Notes under the pieces: generated by a model | Databases searched by the model: none | Seen by the model: the letters and a program-made list of their open reading frames with translations, nothing else | Told to the model about the DNA's origin: nothing | Shown here: one piece after another, positions 19,399 through 27,506 of the stretch | How the letters are laid out: the number at the start of each line of letters is the position of its first letter | Position numbering within the stretch: the first letter of the stretch is position 1 | Position numbers and translations under genes: made by a program | From: an uncultured Flavobacteriales bacterium | GTDB taxonomy: Bacteria > Bacteroidota > Bacteroidia > Flavobacteriales_D > Parvicellaceae | Assembly (NCBI GenBank): GCA_943787725.1 | Contig: CALSNM010000011.1 | Location: 1-64,000 of the forward strand | Direction: 5' to 3' | Length of the DNA stretch: 64,000 nucleotides

Positions 19399-20208
19399 CT
19401 ATAATTGATTTAATGTGCTAATGAGGTTTTTGAAAATTGGAATAAGTAACCTTCTCATGTTGCTAGCTCTTTCCTCAGAGAAAGTTAATTCATCATCTTC
19501 CATATAGAGTTTCTTTACCATTTCTAATTGCAGTGCATGAATTCCTTTTTCAGGTTTTCCAAAATGGCGTGTAATATTTCCGCCTTTAAAAGGGGTGTTG
19601 TGCGTAACTTCATGACCAGCTTTCTTTAGGCCACTTAATGCGATATTAATCAAATTATGATGCGCAGTTTTCTCATCATTATTCCCTAAAATTAAATCTG
19701 GAAAATCATCTTTACGAATAGTTTTTACTGATTGACGAATAGAATGTGCATCCCAGAGTAGGACATCCTCAAATTCTGTTTTTAGATCAGACAATAATTC
19801 TTGAATTTTACTGTAGTAAGGACTGTAATACGCTTTTAATCTGCGATCTACTTCTTGTTTGTTAGGAGTATGCTTCTTATCGATGTAAATATCTTTTCCA
19901 AAAAAATCAGTTAACGTAGTTAGTCCCGTAATAATTCTTCCATCGTTATATAATGGAACGCTTTCAGGGTCGCGATTTAAATCAATTACCCATCTGCTAT
20001 ATTTAGCATGTATTATTGTAATGCCTAATTCCGATGCAAATTCATACAATTGATCAACAAACCAATCCGTATCATCCGGTTGCTGCATCAAATCTTCGTG
20101 GTAAGCTTTGTTTAATTCAATTGGAAATTTAACCCCACAATGTGGAACGCTGATAACAATTGGTACTCTTTGTCCTTTTGGACTGATAACATGGAATGGC
20201 TCATTCAT
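19399..20208 (-). CDS. hutG: N-formylglutamate amidohydrolase (HutG)
   Basis: Hydrolyses N-formyl-L-glutamate to glutamate and formate, the last step of the HutF-HutG branch of histidine breakdown. The 269-residue protein has the family features VVISVPHCGVKFP-like start (VISVPHCGVKFPIEL), DDTDWFVDQLYEFA, RWVIDLNRDP, LLWDAHSIRQ and the C-terminal ALQLEMVKKLYM. It is the first gene of the hutG-hutF pair. A perfect dyad lies 27 bases upstream of its ATG in the divergent space shared with the MoxR gene. Confidence 0.9.
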   Translation of the reverse strand: MNEPFHVISPKGQRVPIVISVPHCGVKFPIELNKAYHEDLMQQPDDTDWFVDQLYEFASELGITIIHAKYSRWVIDLNRDPESVPLYNDGRIITGLTTLTDFFGKDIYIDKKHTPNKQEVDRRLKAYYSPYYSKIQELLSDLKTEFEDVLLWDAHSIRQSVKTIRKDDFPDLILGNNDEKTAHHNLINIALSGLKKAGHEVTHNTPFKGGNITRHFGKPEKGIHALQLEMVKKLYMEDDELTFSEERASNMRRLLIPIFKNLISTLNQL

Positions 20209-20235
20209 TGATAAGTTTTCTGCAATTATAGTTGG

Positions 20236-20255
20236 CTAAGATAGTAGTATCTTAG
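20236..20255. promoter_or_regulatory. Perfect inverted repeat between hutG and the MoxR gene
   Basis: CTAAGATA, spacer GTAG, TATCTTAG: two perfect 8-bp arms in the 113-bp divergent gap. It is 28 bases from the hutG start and about 67 bases before the MoxR start. There is no T-run after either arm, so an operator is more likely than a terminator. Confidence 0.4.
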
Positions 20256-20321
20256 AAAGTAGAAATGATTTTTTATCCGGAATAGAAAAAACAATTATAT
20301 TTAGACAAAATTATTTAAAAT

Positions 20322-21281
20322 ATGTACAATACGGACGTGGAAGCTGTTGATGCTTTAGTTGAAAAATATCAAGTATTAAAAAAGGAAATAAGTAAAGTTA
20401 TTGTTGGTCAGGACGATGTTGTAGAACAGGTTTTGATTTCTATTTTTAGTGGAGGTCATTGTCTTTTAGTAGGCGTTCCTGGATTGGCAAAAACATTGTT
20501 AGTAAATACTATATCTGATGTTTTAGGATTAAAATTTAATAGAATTCAATTTACACCTGACTTAATGCCTTCAGATATTATAGGCGCTGAAATACTAGAT
20601 GAAAACAAAAGGTTTAAATTTATCAAAGGCCCTTTGTTTTCAAACATAATATTGGCTGATGAAATAAATCGAACTCCGCCTAAGACACAGGCGGCTTTAT
20701 TGGAGGCTATGCAAGAAAAAGCTGTTACCACGGCAGGCCAAAGATTTGCATTGGATAAGCCATTTTTCGTTTTGGCAACACAAAACCCAATTGAGCAAGA
20801 AGGAACTTATCCACTTCCAGAAGCTCAATTAGACCGATTTATGTTTAATGTATGGGTAGATTACCCATCTTACGAAGAAGAATTGGCAATTGTGAAAACA
20901 ACAACATCAGATTCTAAAGTCGCCTTAGATCATATATTAACTGCAGAAGATATAATTTATTTTCAACAATTAATTCGGAGGATTCCGGTACCAGAAAATG
21001 TCTTAGAATATGCAGTGAAGTTAAGCACGAAAACTCGACCAAATACTCCAGACTCTCCTGAAATGATTAATAAGTATGTATCTTGGGGGGCAGGGCCAAG
21101 AGCTTCACAGTATTTAGTTATTGGAGCAAAATGTCATGCAGCACTTAACGGAAAGTATTCTCCGGATATTGAAGATGTGCAAGCAGTTGCAGAGCCAATT
21201 TTACGTCATCGTTTGGTTAGGAATTATATGGCAGAAGCTGAAGGATATACAATTAGCAGAATCGTAAAAGAGCTGATGTAG
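20322..21281 (+). CDS. MoxR-family AAA ATPase
   Basis: A 319-residue AAA+ ATPase of the MoxR type, chaperone-like proteins that often assemble or activate VWA-domain or envelope complexes. Walker A is LLVGVPGLAKTLLVN (near residue 50). Walker B is ILADEINRTPPKTQAALLEA. The sensor region ATQNPIEQEGTYPLPEAQLD and the C-terminal lid are complete. The usual companions (DUF58 and VWA genes) are not next to it. The following gene is a DUF5723 outer-membrane protein 76 bases downstream. Confidence 0.92.
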   Translation: MYNTDVEAVDALVEKYQVLKKEISKVIVGQDDVVEQVLISIFSGGHCLLVGVPGLAKTLLVNTISDVLGLKFNRIQFTPDLMPSDIIGAEILDENKRFKFIKGPLFSNIILADEINRTPPKTQAALLEAMQEKAVTTAGQRFALDKPFFVLATQNPIEQEGTYPLPEAQLDRFMFNVWVDYPSYEEELAIVKTTTSDSKVALDHILTAEDIIYFQQLIRRIPVPENVLEYAVKLSTKTRPNTPDSPEMINKYVSWGAGPRASQYLVIGAKCHAALNGKYSPDIEDVQAVAEPILRHRLVRNYMAEAEGYTISRIVKELM

Positions 21282-21357
21282 TTCTATATCAGCACACTAG
21301 TTATTTGCAAATAATAATTCTATGATTTATTTTTATGGTATCAACTAAACTTATAGA

Positions 21358-22854
21358 ATGAAGGATGTCATCGTAATTTTATTTTTGCTAATTAGTTTCA
21401 ACTTATTAGGTCAAATTGAGTATAGCTCATTTACTTCAACAGGGAGAGGCGGCGCAACAACATTCGTGACAGATTATCAAGCTTCAGGAATTAACCCAGC
21501 GAATTTAGGATGGCATTCGGAATTTGAAGAGAAGAAGTTTGCTATGGGTTTTAATGAATTTACCTATTCAATTCACTCTGAAGCTTTGTCCAAACAAACG
21601 CTAAGGGATGAATTTAAATCTGCTGTAAGGCGTGAGGAAGGTTCATCTTTCACTTATGATGAAAAAGTACAAGCCGCAAAGGACTTTTCAGCGGCTGGAC
21701 TAGCCTTGAACCTAAATTTTGGCTCATTTGGATTTGCTTATCATACAGACAAATTTGGAGGTATAGCTTTCAGGGTAAATGATAACTTAAGTTGGTATTC
21801 AAAATTTAATGATGACATTTCAGAAATTCTTTTTTTAGGTAAAACAGCTCCATATTTTGATTCGTTAATGGTTTTGTTGCCAAGTGGTGATACCTCAATG
21901 GTTCTAAATGATACGAGTATGGTAAGTGGATTGAATCAGGATTCTATTCTTAATGGTATAGCCTCTTTGCCCAGTAATATTTCAAAGCTATTCGAAGGAA
22001 GTCAAATTTCCTTGTCCTGGACAAGAGAGTATAATTTATCGTATGGAACAAAAATTATAGAAAAGGACAGTGTATTTGCTTTATATGCTGGAGTAGGGAT
22101 AAAATATTTTCAAGGAATGGCCTACGTTGATATTACCTCGAATGGAGACGGACAAATGGAAGCATTCTCTTCAATGTCTTCAGCCTTTGGAATTAACTAC
22201 GGAGAAGCGGCTTTGTCAAACCCAAGTGCTGATTCTATTGCAAGTACATTTTTACCAAGGTCGGTTGGACATGGATTTGGAATGGACTTTGGTGTGAATG
22301 TTTTATTATTTAACAAACTAAAAATTGGTTTAGCCGTAAATAATATAGGTTCAATGACCTGGGATGGAAACGTATACACGGTAAAGGATACTTTAGTTTT
22401 TGATACACAGTCTGCTGGTCTTGAAAATTTCAATGTGGCTTCTCAATTAGGGGATATTCTTGGAGAGGATGGAGTATTTGAATACAATGGGCTGGTCTCA
22501 AAAAAGGTGCAGCTACCTACTGTGGTTCGCTTTGGAGCTAGTATTGAACTTGGTAAGAAAATAGAGTTAGGTTTTGATATGCTATTGCCAACAAATGAGG
22601 TGCCTGGGCCAGGTAGTTACCAAAATGCTATTATTGGTTTTGGTGGAGATGTACAACCTATTCCTTGGTTAAGAATGTCAGCTGGTTTAATGACTGGAGG
22701 GAATTATGACATGTCTATTCCTATTGGATTAACATTTATTTTAGGGAAAGGATCATTTGAGGCAGGTATAGCCTCTCGAGATGCAATTACATTTTTTGTA
22801 AATGATGGCCCTACATTATCTTTGAGTACAGGGTTTATGAGATTTAGATTTTAA
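21358..22854 (+). CDS. DUF5723-type predicted outer-membrane beta-barrel protein
   Basis: A 498-residue protein with a signal peptide (residues 1-19). A glycine-rich start (STGRGGATTFVTDYQASGIN, then PANLGW) is common to Bacteroidota barrel proteins of the DUF5723 type. Amphipathic strands with aromatic ends run through the rest, and it ends in a strand closing with aromatic and charged residues (STGFMRFRF), a typical BAM signal. The role is unknown. It starts 14 bases before the SiaB-like gene on the same strand and may belong to that signalling operon. Confidence 0.65.
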   Translation: MKDVIVILFLLISFNLLGQIEYSSFTSTGRGGATTFVTDYQASGINPANLGWHSEFEEKKFAMGFNEFTYSIHSEALSKQTLRDEFKSAVRREEGSSFTYDEKVQAAKDFSAAGLALNLNFGSFGFAYHTDKFGGIAFRVNDNLSWYSKFNDDISEILFLGKTAPYFDSLMVLLPSGDTSMVLNDTSMVSGLNQDSILNGIASLPSNISKLFEGSQISLSWTREYNLSYGTKIIEKDSVFALYAGVGIKYFQGMAYVDITSNGDGQMEAFSSMSSAFGINYGEAALSNPSADSIASTFLPRSVGHGFGMDFGVNVLLFNKLKIGLAVNNIGSMTWDGNVYTVKDTLVFDTQSAGLENFNVASQLGDILGEDGVFEYNGLVSKKVQLPTVVRFGASIELGKKIELGFDMLLPTNEVPGPGSYQNAIIGFGGDVQPIPWLRMSAGLMTGGNYDMSIPIGLTFILGKGSFEAGIASRDAITFFVNDGPTLSLSTGFMRFRF

Positions 22855-22868
22855 AATTATTGAAAGCT

Positions 22869-23396
22869 ATGGAAGAGTTTGATAATCAAAGTTTATTCAA
22901 TTTACACAGATCGATAATTAAGGAAAACATGGAGTTTCTTTATAAGGGAAATATTACTGTTGCTGTGGTAAATGTTTTATTGCAAATTGTTAAAAATAAA
23001 TTTAGCGAATTTAAAATAGATTATTCACTGCAGAAAAAGATCTATAATATTGCGGTCGAATGTTTAGAGAACGTCAGTGATCATGGGATACCTGGAAGTG
23101 ATATAGATTCAATTTTTCTTATTGGAAAAGTAGATGGTGTGTTTTTCATAGGAACAGGTAATATTATTAACAAGAATGTAACAAATAGTCTTGTAAGCAG
23201 TTTGAATAAAATAAATACTTTGGATAGAGATGGTTTAAAATCAATTTACAAAGAGACAATGACTGAGCAATTAGGAAGTAATAGTAATGATGTGGGACTT
23301 GGCTTGATAGATATTGCATTGAAGGCGAATAACAAGATAGATTATAAAATAAATCCGGTTAATGACGCCCAAGATTTTTTTTTCATTTCAAGTTAA
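22869..23396 (+). CDS. SiaB-like protein kinase (DUF6272)
   Basis: A protein of about 175 residues resembling SiaB, the anti-sigma-factor-like kinase that phosphorylates SiaC in Pseudomonas aeruginosa. A GHKL-type N box is visible as AVECLENVSDHG and a G box as DVGLGLIDIALKA; the gap between them is short, as in this family. I use the ATG at 22869 rather than the TTG at 22860. It is followed 20 bases later by a SiaC homologue and then by a SpoIIE-type phosphatase. That gives the kinase, target and phosphatase of one partner switch. Confidence 0.75.
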   Translation: MEEFDNQSLFNLHRSIIKENMEFLYKGNITVAVVNVLLQIVKNKFSEFKIDYSLQKKIYNIAVECLENVSDHGIPGSDIDSIFLIGKVDGVFFIGTGNIINKNVTNSLVSSLNKINTLDRDGLKSIYKETMTEQLGSNSNDVGLGLIDIALKANNKIDYKINPVNDAQDFFFISS

Positions 23397-23416
23397 AATA
23401 AACTTATAACTGCAGT

Positions 23417-23800
23417 ATGGAAGTATTTGAATTAGAAGGCACAAGATATACTCCGAAAGTTGTATTTGATGTGAAAAATAAGGTATTTGAAATTAGTGGT
23501 GATTCTCGACCAGAGGATACACATACTTTTTATCAAGTGCTGATAGATTGGTTGAGCGGGCTCAATAATGCTTCAGTTCAAGGAGATTTTAAATTTAAAT
23601 TTGCTTTTGACTATTTGAATTCATCCTCCAGTAAGTTTATTTTTAAATTAATAAAGTGCCTGAAGGGTTTAGAGTCCAATGGTATAAATTTTTCTATTGA
23701 TTGGTTTTATGATGAGCCTGATATTGATATGAAAGAATTAGGTGAAGAATACACTGAATTAGCTGACATTAAAATAAATATGATATCAGTTGAAGTTTAA
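23417..23800 (+). CDS. SiaC-family regulatory phosphoprotein (DUF1987)
   Basis: A 127-residue DUF1987/SiaC protein. The family marker FEISGDSRPEDTHTFYQ is at residues 24-40. The phosphorylation loop reads DYLNSSSSKF, with serines at 69-72, in the region where P. aeruginosa SiaC carries its phosphorylated Thr68. In that organism unphosphorylated SiaC activates the diguanylate cyclase SiaD. No GGDEF gene is present in this window, so the output partner here is unknown. The stop lies inside the start of the phosphatase gene, indicating coupled translation. Confidence 0.85.
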   Translation: MEVFELEGTRYTPKVVFDVKNKVFEISGDSRPEDTHTFYQVLIDWLSGLNNASVQGDFKFKFAFDYLNSSSSKFIFKLIKCLKGLESNGINFSIDWFYDEPDIDMKELGEEYTELADIKINMISVEV

Positions 23801-25815
23801 TCAATATTTCCAATATGGTTTTTGGATATTCTTTCTTTTTGGAAGTCATTTATTTTATTCCCAAGAAACTAATTTAAGAAGTGAATTTGATTTTTCGGAA
23901 ATTGATTTTGCAAATGATACATCGGTAGCCATATCTGGTGATTGGGAGTTCTATTGGGATACACTTTTGGATCCTGGCGATAGTTCTCCAAATTATTCTT
24001 TGGAATACTTGCCAGAATTTTGGAAAAAACTATGGAGTTAACGAATATCCATCTACAGGTTACGCAACCTTTCGAACTAATATTAAATTAAGAAGAGATA
24101 GGCCAATTTTAGCATTTCAACTAGGGGATATCCACAATGCCTATAATTTATTTGTAAATAATGAACTTGTTAGAAGTGTTGGTCATGTTACTACTTCCCT
24201 TAAAGGCTCTGTTCCTCAATGGGTTCCCCAATTTGTCGTTTTAGATGATACAAGTGAAGTATTAGAAATAACACTTCAAGTCTCAAATTTTCATCATCGA
24301 AATGGAGGAGTTCAACACGCCATTGTTTTGGGTAATGTAGATTATTTATTATCTGTAAAAGAGAGTATCTCTCTTGCAGACCTGCTGCTAGGTGGGTCTT
24401 GTATGGTTATTGGACTTTTCTTTTTTGGTATGTATTTTTTCTATAAAAAAGATAAAAGCACATTTTACTTTGGTTTATTTTGCTTCTCATTTGCGGTTAG
24501 AGTGTTAATTGTAGGGTCAAGAAGTCTACTAATAATTATGCCGTGGCTTCCATGGGAAATAGCAATAAGAATTGAATACTTAACTTTGTTTTTATCGGTT
24601 ATTTTCTTTTTGTATTTCATTTATTTTTCCTTTCGAGATCAAACATCGAAGCTTTTAGTCCAATTGACATCTTACATATATATAGTTATAATTACTGGGA
24701 CGATTCTCCTTCCTGCTTCTGTATTTACCTATTTTGTCATACCAAATAATTTATTATTGCTCGGGCTAATAGTATATGCACTTAATGTCTATGTAAAAGC
24801 CTTGAGAAGAAAGGTGTTTGGTGCGGGTTGGGCTATTGTTAGTTTAGGTGTTTTACTAGTTGCTGTTGGACTAGCATTATCTGAATATGCTAACTTGTTT
24901 ATTCCTAGTCCAATTCTAGTAAGTTCGGCTTTTCTAGCTTTTGTTTTTGCCATGTCATTAATCTTTGCTGCTCGTTTTGGTAAGGCATTTTCCGACGTGG
25001 AAAGTTTAAAATCTGCTGCGGATATTCAGAATCATAAAATTTCAGAACAACATGATTTGATAAAAGATTCAATACAATATGCCAAAAGAATACAGACAGC
25101 TTTATTGCCATCAAAAAAAATGATTCAGGAAAAACTTCCTAATTCAATAATTTATTATAATCCGCAAAGTGTTGTTAGTGGTGATTTTTACTGGTATAAG
25201 TACGTTGAGAATACGAATGATGTCATTCTGGCAATTTCTGATTGTACCGGTCATGGAGTGCCTGGGGCTTTCATGAGTATTTTAGGGATTTCAAGTTTAG
25301 ATAAAATCGTTTCGACTAACCCTAATATTAGGCCTTCAAAAATTTTGGAACAGTTAAACAGCGAAATAAGGCAAAAATTGAATAGTGATATTGACGAGAA
25401 AGTACAAGAAGGAATGGATGTTATTATTTGTCGTATATCACTCGATACAAATAGCATTGTATTTTCTTCTGCATTGCACAAAATGGTTCTTATAAGAAAT
25501 AGTGAAATCAAGACCTACAATGGTTGCAGACATTTTATCGGTAGTCATTTTAAGAAAGGATTTAAATTTCTAGAACATGAGTTGGCGCTTAAGAAAGATG
25601 ATCAAATTTTCATGTTTTCTGATGGTGTTTATGATCAGAAAGGAGGGGATACGGGTAAGAAATTATATTTGAAAGGATTAGAGGAAATTCTTTTTGAAAT
25701 GGTGAATATTCCAGTTTCTGAACAAGAGATGTATTTAAGTTCTAAAATAAAGAATTGGCAAGGAACAACTGAGCAATTAGATGACATGCTTGTTTTTGGT
25801 TGGAAAGTTAATTAG
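23790..25815 (+). CDS. 7TMR-DISM membrane sensor with SpoIIE/PP2C-type phosphatase domain (one frameshift)
   Basis: A protein of about 674 residues. It has a signal peptide, a periplasmic beta-sandwich (the 7TMR-DISM extracellular part), seven membrane helices at about residues 195-400, and a short coiled linker. A PPM/SpoIIE phosphatase domain follows with the metal motifs SGDFYWYKYV, AISDCTGHGVPGAFMS, MFSDGVYDQKGG and TEQLDDMLVF. It would dephosphorylate SiaC in response to an outside signal, the role of SiaA. The start is a TTG at 23790 inside the SiaC gene; no in-frame ATG occurs nearby. A surplus base in the six-A run 24024-24029 breaks the frame; removing it joins PEFWKN to YGVNEYPSTGYATFR. 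Confidence 0.88.
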
Positions 25816-25835
25816 TTTCAATTAGATAAAAAACA

Positions 25836-26819
25836 TTGTCGAATACGAAACATATTGCTTTCATAGAAACGTTAAGAGCTTTTGCTGCGTGTTCTGTTAT
25901 GGGGTTCCATTTTATCACATGGAACAATGGAATAGGGGATATATATTGGAACGAAACGGTAAAAGGTATTGCAACATATGGTGCGCAAGGTGTAGAATTA
26001 TTTTATATAATATCTGGTTTCGTAATAACCTTTGCTTTAACGAGATCGGAATATAGAATCGTACATTATGGTAAATATGTATTGAAACGAGTAATTCGTA
26101 TTATCCCGGTTTTCTTAATGACCATTTTTGCAATTTATAGCTTTGAGTTTTTCATGGCCAAAATGTTTTGGGGGTATGAAATGCAATTGGATTATTCAAA
26201 TATATTTGCCAATTTAACTTTTACTGTTGATTTATGGGAAAATGCCACATGGATTAATCCGATATTCTCAACATTAGGAGTTGAATTTCAATTTTACCTC
26301 CTTATAGGGCTACTATTGCCAGTGATTCAGTTCAAGTTGTGGTCAAAGTATGTTGTCCTTTCTTTATTAATAGTGTTTGGTCTAATTACTATGGAGCATC
26401 AGACAGTTTTAGTGAATATGCCATATTTTGCTTTAGGTATCGTGATACATGACATTTATGCCAAAAAAGTATTGAATTCTTCCTACATATATATAGGGCT
26501 ATTATTCATTGTTTTATTAAGGTTTTATATGTTAGAAGACTTCATTGTTAGCCTTATAACGCTTTTGATGTTCTTATTTGTCAAACCATCCTTTCGATTA
26601 TCTAATGGTGTAGGGAAGATTTCATATTCATTATATCTGACCCACGGATTGTTTGGAGGCTGGTTGTTGTTTTTTCTTTCAAGAGATGACTATATCAATT
26701 TGAATCCATATCTAACTATTCCAATGGCTTTTCTATTTAGCTTAATCGGAGCTAAGGCTTTTTATATATTATTTGAAAAACCCTCCATAAATTTGGGTAA
26801 GAAAATTAAGTATCAATAA
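25836..26819 (+). CDS. Acyltransferase 3 family membrane protein
   Basis: A 327-residue polytopic acyltransferase, likely modifying a surface polysaccharide or lipid with acetyl or other acyl groups. The family N-terminus IAFIETLRAFAACSVMGFHF contains the conserved Arg and the catalytic-motif His. GVELFYIISGFVITF and the YVLKRVIRIIPVF segment follow. About ten hydrophobic helices are visible. It starts at a TTG 20 bases after the phosphatase and may be part of the same transcript, which ends at the terminator at 26819-26855. Substrate unknown. Confidence 0.88.
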   Translation: MSNTKHIAFIETLRAFAACSVMGFHFITWNNGIGDIYWNETVKGIATYGAQGVELFYIISGFVITFALTRSEYRIVHYGKYVLKRVIRIIPVFLMTIFAIYSFEFFMAKMFWGYEMQLDYSNIFANLTFTVDLWENATWINPIFSTLGVEFQFYLLIGLLLPVIQFKLWSKYVVLSLLIVFGLITMEHQTVLVNMPYFALGIVIHDIYAKKVLNSSYIYIGLLFIVLLRFYMLEDFIVSLITLLMFLFVKPSFRLSNGVGKISYSLYLTHGLFGGWLLFFLSRDDYINLNPYLTIPMAFLFSLIGAKAFYILFEKPSINLGKKIKYQ

Positions 26820-26855
26820 AAAACCCAAACGAATAAAATTGGTTTGGGTTTTTTT
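26819..26855. terminator. Bidirectional rho-independent terminator
   Basis: AAACCCAAAC (26821-26830) and GTTTGGGTTT (26842-26851) form a perfect 10-bp stem with an 11-nt loop. There is an A-run on the left and a T-run on the right. It lies between the convergent acyltransferase and lolA genes and can stop both. Confidence 0.9.
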
Positions 26856-26857
26856 GC

Positions 26858-27496
26858 TTATCTGTTATCTTCTTCCGTCACTCCGGGATGTTTCGCTTTT
26901 TGCCATTTAAAAATAGTGTCACTGATTTCTGCATTTGCGATAAATTTATTAATTGAAAATATGAGCGTTACGCCATCTTTTTGTTTAATAATCACTTTTT
27001 TAATTTCTTTTTTATCTCTATCTGCAGTTAACACAATTGTATGGTATTTACTTTCTTTAGGATTCGAGGGGAATAACTTTATTTGATGAACGTTAGATCC
27101 AGTCGAAACTTCTTTTACATACTGATGCTTGAAATTTTTATCCCAAATTGTCATGATTTCACTTGGATTAAATTCACTAACCTCTTCTGCATCATCTATA
27201 TAACATTCATTGTCTTCTTCAATATAAGACCAAACGGTTTCTCCATCGCAAAAAACCTCTCTGTCTGAAGTGCTATAATGAAATTTAGCTCCTTTGGTCT
27301 GCGCTGTGCCAGATTGAGTCTCATTAATTTCTTTGCTCTTAACGGTCAATTTGAAATCGATTTGCATCGACTTATATGTTTTTGTTTTCTCACTAAGTTC
27401 CGTTAATATTTTTTTAGCCAATATATCTTTGTCTTCTTGCGCATTAAGGCTGAGTAAAAACAATCCTAGTGATAATGATAATAATATACGTTTCAT
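26858..27496 (-). CDS. lolA: Outer-membrane lipoprotein carrier protein LolA
   Basis: A 212-residue periplasmic lipoprotein chaperone. The signal peptide (LSLGLFLLSLNAQ) ends at about residue 19. The LolA-like region shows YKSMQIDFKLTVKSKEI, GAKFHYSTSDREVFCDGETVW and the lipid-cavity strand signature. It lies 10 bases downstream of ftsK on the same strand, an order (ftsK then lolA) also found in Gammaproteobacteria. It moves lipoproteins from the inner-membrane Lol complex to the outer membrane; LolB is usually absent in Bacteroidota. Confidence 0.85.
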   Translation of the reverse strand: MKRILLSLSLGLFLLSLNAQEDKDILAKKILTELSEKTKTYKSMQIDFKLTVKSKEINETQSGTAQTKGAKFHYSTSDREVFCDGETVWSYIEEDNECYIDDAEEVSEFNPSEIMTIWDKNFKHQYVKEVSTGSNVHQIKLFPSNPKESKYHTIVLTADRDKKEIKKVIIKQKDGVTLIFSINKFIANAEISDTIFKWQKAKHPGVTEEDNR

Positions 27497-27506
27497 AATT
27501 TGTTAA

